DNA from: Sphingosinicella sp. BN140058
GTDB taxonomy: Bacteria > Pseudomonadota > Alphaproteobacteria > Sphingomonadales > Sphingomonadaceae
DNA: 64,000 nucleotides
Direction of reading: 5' to 3'
Assembly: GCF_004135585.1 (NCBI RefSeq)
Contig: NZ_CP035501.1
Coordinates: 4,721,501 to 4,785,500, forward strand
The notes beneath the pieces were generated by a model. It saw only the letters and a list, made by a program, of their open reading frames with translations. It made no database searches and was not told where the DNA came from. The translations under genes and the position numbers were made by a program. Shown here in pieces: positions 1 through 8,186 of this stretch. Position 1 is the stretch's first letter. Each line of letters begins with the position of its first letter.

Positions 1-255
1 GCTCGCGGGGCCGAAATCGAAGACCTTGGCGCCCAGGTTCATCACCAGCACCCGAACTGTGCCGCGCCTCGTGATCGCGCTTCCCGGCGAGATCACCCGC
101 ACCAGCGAACCCTCGGTGCGGCTGTCGGCGGCATGAAGCCCGCCATAGCCGTGCAGCAATTTGTGATCCTGGCCGCTCAGCTGCACGCGGTAATTGCCCG
201 CCGCGGCAGGGCCCGCGAGCGCCAGGGCCAGGGCTGCGACCAGATATCGGCTCAT
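1..255 (-). CDS. Exported protein of unknown function, truncated by the window edge
   Basis: Only the first 85 residues are visible, because the gene runs off the left edge. The N-terminus (MSRYLVAALALALAGPAAAG) is a classical Sec signal peptide: one Arg, a Leu/Ala-rich core and an AAAG cleavage region. The mature part starts NYRVQLSG and shows short beta-strand-like stretches with no motif I recognise. The product is probably periplasmic or secreted. No function can be assigned. Confidence 0.6.
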   Translation of the reverse strand, partial: MSRYLVAALALALAGPAAAGNYRVQLSGQDHKLLHGYGGLHAADSRTEGSLVRVISPGSAITRRGTVRVLVMNLGAKVFDFGPAS

Positions 256-354
256 TGAGGCTCCCCCACACGTATTCGGTGGGAGAATGCCGTGGATGCG
301 TCGCTTCCGCAATGGATCCGGATGCGCACCGCACGAGGCTCTGACGGATCGACC

Positions 355-687
355 TCAAAGGCGCATGTCGCTCGCTGCGATGCGGTGGTGCTCGACCGAC
401 TGCGGCTTCTCGAGCAGATACTGGTCGTCCTCCGGATAATAGCGCGCCACGTCGATCGGCTGTCCGGCGAAGGCTTCGATCGCCGCCAGCGATTCCCACC
501 AACTGAGCGTCGTCACTTCGGTCGAGCCATCGGCAAGATCGCGCAGCAGCATCTGGCAACCAAGGTTGCCGGCGGTAGCTCGATAGTCCTTGAACCCGGT
601 CTCCTCGATATAGCGAACATAGTCGGCTGTGTCCGAGGTCCTGATCCGGGAAGACCAGCGTCGTAAGATCATGGTAGGCCTGTTCAT
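355..687 (-). CDS. Small ABM-like (dimeric alpha-beta barrel) protein
   Basis: This is a 110-residue cytoplasmic protein. Its pattern (RTSDTADYVRYIEE near the N-terminus, a central LLRDLADGSTEVTTLSWWES, then AIEAFAGQPIDVARYY) resembles the antibiotic biosynthesis monooxygenase / dimeric alpha-beta barrel family: a helix, strands ending in a W-S/W-ES turn, then a helix and a P-x-D-x-A-x-YY tail. Members include small oxygenases and heme-binding proteins, but many have no known reaction. The start at 687 has GAGAGG five bases upstream; a second Met five codons later is possible. The gene is divergent from the histidine kinase. The substrate is unknown and the family call is tentative. Confidence 0.65.
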   Translation of the reverse strand: MNRPTMILRRWSSRIRTSDTADYVRYIEETGFKDYRATAGNLGCQMLLRDLADGSTEVTTLSWWESLAAIEAFAGQPIDVARYYPEDDQYLLEKPQSVEHHRIAASDMRL

Positions 688-937
688 CGGCGCCTCTCAA
701 AAACCGGATTCTAGCATTCGACCGTCGACCGGTGACAGGCAATTCCCCCGCTTCGGTGATAAAGGCGGCTTATCGTCTCGCTCCCGCCCGCAGAAGACAG
801 CGGCTGGCAACAGGCAAGGCATCGCACGAGCGACGAGCTTGGAACCGGGGCGGAACGAAACCGGCGGCCTGCGCGCGGGTTGTTGTCTTGCCCTTTGCGC
901 CGCCATTCCTAAGATGAAGCGTCAGGAGCTTGCCAGA

Positions 938-2569
938 ATGTCCAAGGGTTCCAGTGCGTCATGGACCGAAGTTGAGCGGCTGCGCATACTCCGCGATTAC
1001 TCGATTCTGGATACGCCGCCGGAGCCGGTCTTCGACGAGATCGTCGCGCTTGCGGCCGAAGTGTGCGACACGCCGATTGCGCTCGTCAGCCTGGTCGACG
1101 AGTTGCGGCAGTGGTTCAAGGCCGAATACGGCCTTGGTCAGCGCGAAACGCCGCGTGCGGTCGCCGTCTGCGCGCACGCCATGCTGGAGCCGGACACGTT
1201 CATCGTTCCGGATCTTAGCCGGGATACTCGCTTCACCGACAATCCGCTGGTCACCGGAGCCGAAAATCTGCGGTTCTACGCCGGGGTCCAGTTGATCGGG
1301 CGCGACGGGGTTCCGCTGGGGACTCTATCGGTGCTCGATCGTTGTCCGCGGCCGGAAGGGCTTAGCCCGCGTCAGCAGCGCCTTTTGCGCGGCCTGGCGC
1401 GGCAGGTGATGAGCGAGCTCGAGCTCAGGCGATCACTTGCCGAACAGCGCATCCAGCTTCAGCGTTTCCAGTTGCTGTTCGAGCAGGCGCCGCTGTTCCT
1501 GGCCTTGTGCGAAGGTCCCGCCTTGCAGTTCGGCTACGCCAATCGTGCCTTCCATGATCTCATCGGTCGTGAGACCGTCTTCGGACATGCAGCGGAAGAA
1601 GCCCTTCGGGATCTGAACGACGACGATCTTCTCGTGCATCTCCGCAGCGTCTGGGACAGCGGAGCGCCATTCAGGGGCCGGGATCTCCCGTTGCGCAGGA
1701 AAAAGTCTTCGGCGGGCTCGTCATGTCGCCACGTCGACATGATCGTCGAGCCGATGGTCGGTGCCAATGGGCGTATCGTCGGATTGCTATGTGCCGGTTC
1801 CGACATGACCGAGGAACATCAGGCGAAGGATCAGGCGGCGCGCCTGCGGGCCCAGATCGAGCATGGTCGGCAGGTCAGCGCGATGGGCCTGATGGCGACG
1901 ACCATCGCGCATGAGCTCAATCAGCCGCTGGCGGCCGCCGGGAACTACCTCAGCGCGGTCCGCTATCTGCTGCCCTCCCTGGCCGGCGACAAGCTTGCCA
2001 AGGTCGCCGAGGCGGCGGCGCTCGCCGACGATCAGCTCGCGCGTGCCGGCCAGATCATTCGCAGCGCGCGCACCCTGGTGACCAGCGGCCTCGTCAAACG
2101 AGAACTGGTCGAATTCGCAGATCTCGTTGCGCGGGTTCGTGCCCTCCTGGCGGCATCTGGGGAGTGCCCGGGTCTGAGCATTCGCACCGAGCTGGCACCG
2201 GTCCGGTCGACGGTTTGCGTGGATCGTATCCAGATCGAGCAGGTCCTCCTGAATCTCATCCGCAACGCCTATCAGGCGAATCGATCCGGTTCGGAATGCC
2301 TGGTCATGGTTACGGCGCATGCCGTCGATGCTGATTGCGTCGAGGTCACGGTTCGCGATTACGGGCCAGGGATACCGGAGGAAGCGTTCGGAATGCTGTT
2401 CACCACCTTGCATCAGTCGACCAGCGGCGGGCTCGGGGCGGGGCTTTCGATCTGCGCCACCATCGTTCGTGCGCATGGCGGCAGGATCTGGGCCGTGAAC
2501 GAGCCCGATGGCGGCGCCTCCTTTCATTTCACGCTCGCGCAGGCCGACGATCTGTCCGACGCGGCCTGA
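938..2569 (+). CDS. Soluble GAF-PAS sensor histidine kinase
   Basis: A 543-residue cytoplasmic kinase without membrane segments. Order: GAF domain (about residues 20-165), PAS domain (about 175-300), a HisKA dimerisation helix with phosphoacceptor His325 in TIAHELNQPLAA, and a HATPase domain with N-box (LLNLIRNAYQANRSG), G1 (DYGPGIP) and G2 (GGLGAGLSI) motifs. The HELNQPL H-box is of the FixL/DctB/NtrB type. I chose the ATG at 938 because AGGAG lies nine bases upstream and the GAF domain begins soon after; an in-frame ATG at 914 is possible. No response regulator is adjacent, so the partner is unknown. The GAF domain may bind a small ligand or a chromophore, but no bilin Cys is evident. Confidence 0.88.
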   Translation: MSKGSSASWTEVERLRILRDYSILDTPPEPVFDEIVALAAEVCDTPIALVSLVDELRQWFKAEYGLGQRETPRAVAVCAHAMLEPDTFIVPDLSRDTRFTDNPLVTGAENLRFYAGVQLIGRDGVPLGTLSVLDRCPRPEGLSPRQQRLLRGLARQVMSELELRRSLAEQRIQLQRFQLLFEQAPLFLALCEGPALQFGYANRAFHDLIGRETVFGHAAEEALRDLNDDDLLVHLRSVWDSGAPFRGRDLPLRRKKSSAGSSCRHVDMIVEPMVGANGRIVGLLCAGSDMTEEHQAKDQAARLRAQIEHGRQVSAMGLMATTIAHELNQPLAAAGNYLSAVRYLLPSLAGDKLAKVAEAAALADDQLARAGQIIRSARTLVTSGLVKRELVEFADLVARVRALLAASGECPGLSIRTELAPVRSTVCVDRIQIEQVLLNLIRNAYQANRSGSECLVMVTAHAVDADCVEVTVRDYGPGIPEEAFGMLFTTLHQSTSGGLGAGLSICATIVRAHGGRIWAVNEPDGGASFHFTLAQADDLSDAA

Positions 2570-2584
2570 ATCCAGGCGAGGGGT

Positions 2585-3670
2585 TCAGTTCGGCAAGTCG
2601 GCGTAGCGCGGATCGAGGGCTGCTGCCCGCTCCGCGTCGGCCTGCGCGCGGGCGATCGCCCCGATCTGCCGGTAGACGAGGCTGCGATTGTAATGCACAC
2701 GCGCGCTGTGCGGCGCGAGCGCCACGGCCCGGTCGAGGTCCGCGAGCGCGCGGTTCAGGTCACCGCGTCGGCGATATACCAGGCCTCTGTTGAGGTAGGC
2801 CAGGGCCGAACGCGGCGCGAAAGCCACGGCACGGTCGAACGCCTCGATCGCCGCGGTCAGGTCGCCGCTCCAGGCACGGGTGAGGCCATCCGCGACATGA
2901 CCGGCGCCCTTCGCCGAGGCGTCGAGCTGCGCCTTGCACGAATCGAGGCTGCGGTTCGGATCATCAACGGTACAGGCGTTCCAGTCGCCGCGTGCCGGCG
3001 TGCTCACCGCCGCCGACGTCTCCGCGATCTCACCCCTCCGGCTGAGCGCGGCACGGGGCGCGGCCGGCCGCGCCGCACGCGAACCGGTCACCACGATGTC
3101 GGCCGCCGTGGCGGATCGAGCGACCACCGCAGGAGCACTGAGGGGCTGGACGGAGCTCTCGGCGAGAGCTTCGGACTTTGGTGCCGGTGCGGGCTGCGCT
3201 TGGCGCGCAGGTACAGCCGTCTCCGGCTCTGGAGCCACGGCTACGGTCTCGGAGCGCGGTTCGGTTGAATCGACAGTGGCGGCGGCAGGCGACGTGCTCG
3301 CCTTCGGTCTTGCAGGCGGCGTCGCCGATGCATCCGCGGTCTCGGTTGCTGCGGAGGCGGCACGTTCGCGCCGGGTGGGCGCGGCTTCGGGGATCGCCTC
3401 CGGCGAGCCGGGCGGCGGAGCAAGTGCGTTCCAGGCCGGAACGCCGATCAGGGCGACGAGCGCAGCGGTGGCGACCGCCCCGGCATAACGGCGACCGGCG
3501 AGCGACCACGGAGCGTTCCTCCAGGACACCGGGCGACGGGGGGCTGCAACGCCTTGCTCGTGCGCATCGAACCGCCGGAGCGCCTGGTCGATCGCAGCTT
3601 GGCGGCGCACCGGGGAGGGCTGCGGAGCCGCCGGCAATGCGGAAGAAATGTCGTCGTCAACGCTCATCAT
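2585..3670 (-). CDS. Membrane-anchored TPR protein of the ECF/VWA module
   Basis: A 361-residue protein. It has a short N-terminal cytoplasmic region (1-60), one membrane helix (about 62-80), a long Pro/Ala-rich linker (83-230), then three tetratricopeptide units (about 256-357) with the usual A-x-Y-x-N-R-G and AL-x-DLDRAV patterns. In the linker, residues 191-198 read DIVVTGSR, which looks like the TonB box of sphingomonad receptors although no beta-barrel follows. It lies 145 bases downstream of the VWA gene on the same strand and is probably the last gene of the sigma/VWA/TPR unit. Its topology (cytosolic head, one helix, periplasmic sensor-like part) would fit an anti-sigma role, but this is inference. 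It converges with the kinase gene. Confidence 0.75.
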   Translation of the reverse strand: MMSVDDDISSALPAAPQPSPVRRQAAIDQALRRFDAHEQGVAAPRRPVSWRNAPWSLAGRRYAGAVATAALVALIGVPAWNALAPPPGSPEAIPEAAPTRRERAASAATETADASATPPARPKASTSPAAATVDSTEPRSETVAVAPEPETAVPARQAQPAPAPKSEALAESSVQPLSAPAVVARSATAADIVVTGSRAARPAAPRAALSRRGEIAETSAAVSTPARGDWNACTVDDPNRSLDSCKAQLDASAKGAGHVADGLTRAWSGDLTAAIEAFDRAVAFAPRSALAYLNRGLVYRRRGDLNRALADLDRAVALAPHSARVHYNRSLVYRQIGAIARAQADAERAAALDPRYADLPN

Positions 3671-3815
3671 GGCCCTGCGTAGCAGCGCCAGCAGCCACCA
3701 TTGTTGTGTCGGCTGGACGGAAACAGGGAGGTGTGACGGCCGGCATAGGGACAGCTATAGCGGATTGCGGCCGCCGGTCGAACGCAGGATCGTCTGCGCC
3801 GACCGGCGGCGCCGC

Positions 3816-5522
3816 TCAGCTCGGCAGCGATCGCGCGGCCTGGGCGGCCCGGATCAGCTGGACCAGTTCGGAACGATAGCCATAGTCGTCGCGGCCCCGC
3901 GCGGCCAAGACGATCTGCAGCACCTCGTCATAGCTCATTCTTCCCGTATAGCGCCCGCCGCGCAGCAGCTCGGCGAATCCGGCGACGCCTGCGGCGAAGC
4001 GGGCATCCGTCGGCGCATCGATGAAGCGGGCCACTTCCGAACGCCGGTCGATCGGAGTCGAGATCAGCCGGCTGGTGTCGGATTTCGGCAGCTTGTAGCG
4101 GATCTTGACGAAACCGTATTCCGACGCAGTCGCGGTTCCGCGGCCAGGGGCAGCCTGATTTCCATAGCGACGCGGCGGGATCGTACGCGGCCCGCCAACC
4201 GGCACGATCTCGTAGAGCGCAGTAACGCTCTGTCCGGAACCGACCTCGCCGGCATCGACCTTGTCATTGTCGAAATCGTCACGCTGGAGCAGCCGGCTTT
4301 CGTAGCCGATCAAGCGATACTCGGCGACCATTGCCGGGTTGAACTCGACTTGGATCTTTACGTCCTTGGCGATCGGGAACAGGGTCGAACTGGCCTCTTC
4401 GACGAGCGTCTTGCGGGCTTCGGCGATCGTGTCGATATAGGCTGCGGCGCCGTTGCCGTTCTGGGCCAGCATCTGCATCAGCGCATCATTGTAATTGCCC
4501 ATGCCGAAGCCGAGCACCGACAGGAACACGCCCTTGCCGCGTTCACGCTCGACGAAGCCCTTGAGCTCGGCGGGGTCGGTGATGCCGACGTTGAAATCGC
4601 CGTCCGTGGCAAGGATCACCCGGTTGACGCCGTCCGGGTCGATATTGCGCTCCGCCAGGGCATAGGCCTGCCGGATTCCTTCCGCGCCTGCGGTGCTCCC
4701 CCCTGCACCGAGCCCGTCGATGACGGCTCGGATCCGCGCCTTCTCCCGCGCCGGGGTCGGCTCGAGCGCCGTGCCGGCGCTGCCCGCATAGGTCACGATC
4801 GCGACCCTGTCGTCCGGATCGAGGCGGTCAAGCAGCATCGACAGCGACTGACGCACCAGCGGCAGCTTGTTCGGGGCGTTCATCGATCCGGACGTGTCGA
4901 TCAGGAAGACGAGGTTTGCGCGCGGACGCGCCGTCTGTTCGACGGCGAAGCCCTTGATGCCGATCCGGACGAGCTTGCGTCCCGGCGACCACGGACTCGG
5001 AAACACGCTTATGGCGCTACTGAACGGCTCCGAAGCGGACCGTGGTGTCCGATAATCGTAGGGGAAATAGTTGATCATCTCCTCTGTGCGCACGGCTGCC
5101 TTCTGCGGCAGCACATTGTTGGTCAGCGATGCCCTGACGAACGCATAGGAAGCGGTATCGACGTCGATCGAGAAGGTGGAGATCGGCTCCTCGGTGGCGA
5201 CGCGAAACGGGTTTTCGTTCGCGGCGGCGAAACGGTCGCGACCTTGTGGCGGTGGCAGCGGCATGAACGGTCGTTCGTACATCGGGGATCGCATCGCCAC
5301 CCGCGATCCGCTGATCATCAGCCCTTGCCGCGGCGCAGGCCTGACCGCCGACATGTCCGCCGTGGATCCCACCTGCTGGGCGGTAACGACGATGTCCTCG
5401 CTGGCCTCCGCGACTGCCGGAGTGGGCGGCGGGGCAGGCGGCTGTTCGACGGCGGTTCCCGAACAGGCGGCAAGTGCGGCAACGGCGATCCCGATGCCGA
5501 TAGCAGGATGCAAACGAACCAT
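3816..5522 (-). CDS. VWA-domain lipoprotein (YfbK-like)
   Basis: A 568-residue protein. The start at 5522 has AGGGAG upstream and gives a lipoprotein signal with lipobox LAAC (Cys20). A Pro-rich linker contains DIVVTA (residues 43-48), a TonB-box-like motif. A conserved N-terminal domain with STFSIDVDTASYAFVR and EEMINYFPYDY is followed by a von Willebrand A domain. Its MIDAS motif DTSGSM starts at Asp209, and ATDGDFNVG follows later. A C-terminal DUF3520-type region runs to the end. E. coli YfbK has the same plan; its molecular role is not settled. It should sit on the periplasmic side of a membrane. The gene follows the ECF sigma gene by about 100 bases, so it is likely part of that regulatory unit. 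Confidence 0.88.
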   Translation of the reverse strand: MVRLHPAIGIGIAVAALAACSGTAVEQPPAPPPTPAVAEASEDIVVTAQQVGSTADMSAVRPAPRQGLMISGSRVAMRSPMYERPFMPLPPPQGRDRFAAANENPFRVATEEPISTFSIDVDTASYAFVRASLTNNVLPQKAAVRTEEMINYFPYDYRTPRSASEPFSSAISVFPSPWSPGRKLVRIGIKGFAVEQTARPRANLVFLIDTSGSMNAPNKLPLVRQSLSMLLDRLDPDDRVAIVTYAGSAGTALEPTPAREKARIRAVIDGLGAGGSTAGAEGIRQAYALAERNIDPDGVNRVILATDGDFNVGITDPAELKGFVERERGKGVFLSVLGFGMGNYNDALMQMLAQNGNGAAAYIDTIAEARKTLVEEASSTLFPIAKDVKIQVEFNPAMVAEYRLIGYESRLLQRDDFDNDKVDAGEVGSGQSVTALYEIVPVGGPRTIPPRRYGNQAAPGRGTATASEYGFVKIRYKLPKSDTSRLISTPIDRRSEVARFIDAPTDARFAAGVAGFAELLRGGRYTGRMSYDEVLQIVLAARGRDDYGYRSELVQLIRAAQAARSLPS

Positions 5523-5619
5523 GATTGTCTCCCTGGTGACGAGGCGGATCACCATCCGCCCGACACTGGGACGCGGCTCGCACGGGATTCCTTTGAAACT
5601 TTCTTGAGAGTTTTTTTGA

Positions 5620-6177
5620 TCAGCCTCGCTCCACGCCGAGGCGCCGCCGTATCTCGTGCATGCGCCAGGAGATCGTGGCCTCGCTGACGCCGAGGATTTC
5701 GGCGGCCTCAGCATGGCTGAGCTGCTGTCCGGCGACGAGCACCGCCGTCTCACGATAGGCGGGCTTCAGCCGCGCGATCGCGCTGTTCAGCCAGATCGCG
5801 TCATAGGCGTCGCGCCCGTCCGGGCCGCGCGCGAGGCCGGCAAGTATCGCCAACCGTTCCGTCAATCCGCCCAGCGAGCGTCGCCGACGCCGCAGGTCTC
5901 GGCAGGCGTTGAACACGATTCCGCACAGCCAGGTGGTGAACTTCGCCTCGCCGCGAAAGGTGCCGACCTTCTCGATCAGGGTGCAGCAGACGTCCTGCGC
6001 GATGTCGTCCGCATCGGCGCGGCATCCGGTGATCTGCCATGCCAGGCCGTGAATGCGATCATAATGCTTCTCGAGCAGCTGACCGAAGGCATTTCGGTCA
6101 CCCGCCGCCGCAGCCTTGATCAGGGCGCCGTCGGGATCATGCTCGAGGTCCGCCATATCAGGCGTCCGCCCCCGCAT
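5620..6177 (-). CDS. ECF-type RNA polymerase sigma factor
   Basis: A 185-residue sigma-70 family protein. Region 2 includes LLEKHYDRIHGLAWQITG, ADDIAQDVCCTLIEKV and FTTWLCGIVFNACRD. Region 4 includes LKPAYRETAVLVAGQQLSHAEAAEILGVSE, with a helix-turn-helix ending TISWRMHEIRRRL. It should direct polymerase to a small regulon, probably including the two downstream genes on the same strand (VWA lipoprotein and TPR membrane protein). No classical zinc-binding anti-sigma gene is adjacent. The start at 6177 is used; an in-frame ATG at 6156 with a G-rich stretch upstream is an alternative. Confidence 0.9.
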   Translation of the reverse strand: MRGRTPDMADLEHDPDGALIKAAAAGDRNAFGQLLEKHYDRIHGLAWQITGCRADADDIAQDVCCTLIEKVGTFRGEAKFTTWLCGIVFNACRDLRRRRRSLGGLTERLAILAGLARGPDGRDAYDAIWLNSAIARLKPAYRETAVLVAGQQLSHAEAAEILGVSEATISWRMHEIRRRLGVERG

Positions 6178-6300
6178 TCCTTCGCACCCGCCCCATCGAC
6201 CCGACTTTTCGCTGCCATCCCTGTGGCCGACGCTAATCCATGATGCGCGCGGGCGATAGCGGCAGGCCCCGGACGAAACGATCTCGGATGGTGGCTGGAA

Positions 6301-6579
6301 TCAGGCCACGTCGGGGAGCGGCTCTGTACCTTCCGAACGGCTGACATAAAGCACTTCCACGCAATGCTCGCTCGCCCAGGCAAGGCCGGCGCTCTCGGCA
6401 TCCTCGTAGCTCGGGTACAGATCGCCACCGATCAGCGAAACGGATTCCGCGGCATCGACATCGCCGCACCGGAACAGCACCGAGCCGCCGAGGCTGAAGC
6501 CTCCCGAAACTTCCTGGATCCGGATGCAGTCGGTCTCTTCGGACGCGCGTACCCCAGGCGGCAGCTTGACGATCTCCAT
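6301..6579 (-). CDS. Small soluble protein of unknown function (92 aa)
   Basis: A 92-residue acidic protein starting MEIVKLPPGVR. The start is well supported by GGAGGTGAT immediately upstream. The sequence alternates short strands and turns (IRIQEVSGGFSLGGSVLFRCGD, then SYEDAESAGLAWASEHCVEVLYVSR) and looks like a small alpha-beta fold. There is no signal peptide or membrane segment, and I recognise no family. A sequence close to the EcfG stress promoter (GGAAC-N15-CGTT, 6607-6630) lies just upstream on the same strand, with a spacer one base short, so stress control is possible. It is divergent from the lipoprotein gene at 6701. Confidence 0.6.
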   Translation of the reverse strand: MEIVKLPPGVRASEETDCIRIQEVSGGFSLGGSVLFRCGDVDAAESVSLIGGDLYPSYEDAESAGLAWASEHCVEVLYVSRSEGTEPLPDVA

Positions 6580-6606
6580 ATCACCTCCAGACCTTGTTCT
6601 GCCTGA

Positions 6607-6630
6607 ACGCGCAACCTGGCCATTGTTCCG
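6607..6630 (-). promoter_or_regulatory. Possible EcfG-like promoter with short spacer
   Basis: On the minus strand GGAAC (6630-6626) and CGTT (6610-6607) are separated by 15 bases. The known alphaproteobacterial EcfG consensus has 16-17 between these elements, so this is a suboptimal match. It sits about 28 bases upstream of the start at 6579, a sensible promoter position. Confidence 0.3.
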
Positions 6631-6700
6631 CACCACGCATGACTGGAGTCCTCGCGCGGCCTCTGGCATTCTTCGATGCGGGCAGGGGAGGCCGACGGCG

Positions 6701-7309
6701 ATGGGGATGGACCGGGGTACGATAGTGATCGGAGCTTTGGCTCTGGGCGCCTGCGCACCGACCGGTGCCGTGGTCGCGCCCGCGGCGAGACTGGCCGCTG
6801 CGGGCTGCCCCGACTGGCAATCGGTCGGATCCGCGCCGGGCAAGCTCTGGTGGGCGGAGCAACGGTGGCGCTATCGATCGGACGAGGAGGCGAAACAGGC
6901 CTATGCGCGGCTCGCCACGGCATCGCCTTCGCCGTGGCCGGACTGGTTCGCGTCGGACGACCAGGTTCCGCAAAGGACATTGCCGGCGGGTACGCGTTTC
7001 CAGATGGCGCTTGCGGCCGGGCAGCCGACGGAGAAGCCCGGACGGTTCGGCACCTTCGACAGGATCCGCTCGGTCGCCGACGTGCGGGAAGGACTGGCCG
7101 TTCGATCGAACTGGAAAAAGAATATCGATCGCGTGGTCACGTACGAAGTCGTGCGTCCGATCAGGGTGAAGGTTGGGCCGATCGGGCCGCAGGTCGACGA
7201 TGAGACCTGCGCGCTGCTGCCTGGCCGTTGGTCGCAATTCGAGGTGGTCGAGCCGCGCGCCGATCTCATTCAGTCGCTGCACGTCGTCGAAGAGCGGCCG
7301 ATCCGGTGA
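6701..7309 (+). CDS. Predicted lipoprotein of unknown function
   Basis: A 202-residue protein. The ATG at 6701 has GGGGAG ten bases upstream; a second Met two codons later is also possible. The N-terminus (RGTIVIGALALGACAPTG) is a short lipoprotein signal with lipobox LGAC, predicted lipidated Cys18. The mature region has WWAEQRWRYRSDEEAKQAY and later VVTYEVVRPIRVKVG. Two Cys residues (CPDW near the start and ETCALL near the end) could pair in the periplasm. I recognise no enzyme motif. It is convergent with the enoyl-CoA hydratase gene. Confidence 0.65.
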   Translation: MGMDRGTIVIGALALGACAPTGAVVAPAARLAAAGCPDWQSVGSAPGKLWWAEQRWRYRSDEEAKQAYARLATASPSPWPDWFASDDQVPQRTLPAGTRFQMALAAGQPTEKPGRFGTFDRIRSVADVREGLAVRSNWKKNIDRVVTYEVVRPIRVKVGPIGPQVDDETCALLPGRWSQFEVVEPRADLIQSLHVVEERPIR

Positions 7310-7332
7310 ACCGCTTTCACTGGCACGCCCCG

Positions 7333-8100
7333 TCAGCGGAACGGCGTGTAATCGGGAGCCCGGCGCTGCGCGAACGCCATGAACGCCTCGCGGGCTTCCG
7401 GGGAAGAGAGCCGAGCCACGAACTGCGCACTTTCCACATCCATGTGCGCCGTGACCGTGCCGGCGTCGCGCATCAGGCGCTTGGTAGCGATCAATGCGCC
7501 GAGCGGCTGGCGTGCCAGGCGCTGCACGATCTCGGCGGCTGCCGAGCCGAGTTGCGCGGCCGGAACGGTGGCATTGGCAAGCCCCCACGCGACTGCGTCA
7601 CCGGCGCTCACCGGCTCGCCGAGCGCGAGCATCGAGAATGCCCGAAGATGGCCGATCCGGGCCGGCAGCAACAGGCTCGAGGCCGCTTCGGGCACCAGCG
7701 CCAAGCTGACGAAGGGCGTGCTCAACTGGGCATCGTCGGCAAGGATGACGTGGTCGCAATGCAGCAGCATCGTCGTCCCGACGCCGACGGCGCGGCCTTG
7801 AACGGCGGCGACGAGCGGCTTGTCATTGTTCGCCAGTGCCTTGATGAAGCGAACCACGTTCCCAAGCGCTCCGCCGCCGGCGGCCGCGGCCGCGAACTCG
7901 CCGATGTCGTTGCCGGCGGTGAATGCTTCACCTGCGCCGCGGATCAGGATCACGCGGACCTCGCCATCCTCCTGCGCGGCTTCCAGCTGATCGGCGAGCA
8001 CCTTGTACATGGCGTCGGTCAACGCGTTCTTCTTGTCCGGCCGGTCCATCATCAGCGTCAGCACGCCTTCGGCCTTGCTCGTCTTGATATGGTCGGTCAC
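7333..8100 (-). CDS. Enoyl-CoA hydratase/isomerase family protein
   Basis: A 255-residue crotonase-fold protein. The start is a GTG at 8100, with AGGGAG eight bases upstream. The oxyanion-hole regions are visible: FTAGNDIGEF (about residue 60) and AVQGRAVGVGTTMLLHCDHV (about 100-120). An acidic residue follows in SLALVPEAASSLLLP, where catalytic Glu residues lie in this family. Members hydrate or isomerise acyl-CoA double bonds; the substrate cannot be read from sequence. It is the last gene downstream of the cyanophycin operon, 86 bases after cyanophycinase. It may be co-transcribed, but no metabolic link is obvious. Confidence 0.88.
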   Translation of the reverse strand: MTDHIKTSKAEGVLTLMMDRPDKKNALTDAMYKVLADQLEAAQEDGEVRVILIRGAGEAFTAGNDIGEFAAAAAGGGALGNVVRFIKALANNDKPLVAAVQGRAVGVGTTMLLHCDHVILADDAQLSTPFVSLALVPEAASSLLLPARIGHLRAFSMLALGEPVSAGDAVAWGLANATVPAAQLGSAAAEIVQRLARQPLGALIATKRLMRDAGTVTAHMDVESAQFVARLSSPEAREAFMAFAQRRAPDYTPFR

Positions 8101-8186
8101 GTCCGTCTCTCCCTGGTCGCGCGGCGGCCGGCCGGCATGCACCGAGCCTTCTACATCCTCCTTTGACGGTGGGAAGCGGTTCGCGT

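Noticed and set aside
5590..5620. Run of seven T with a short AAACT/AGTTT inverted repeat after the ECF sigma gene as a terminator
   Set aside because: The T-run is on the plus strand, where no gene ends; on the strand of the sigma gene it reads as A and cannot end transcription.
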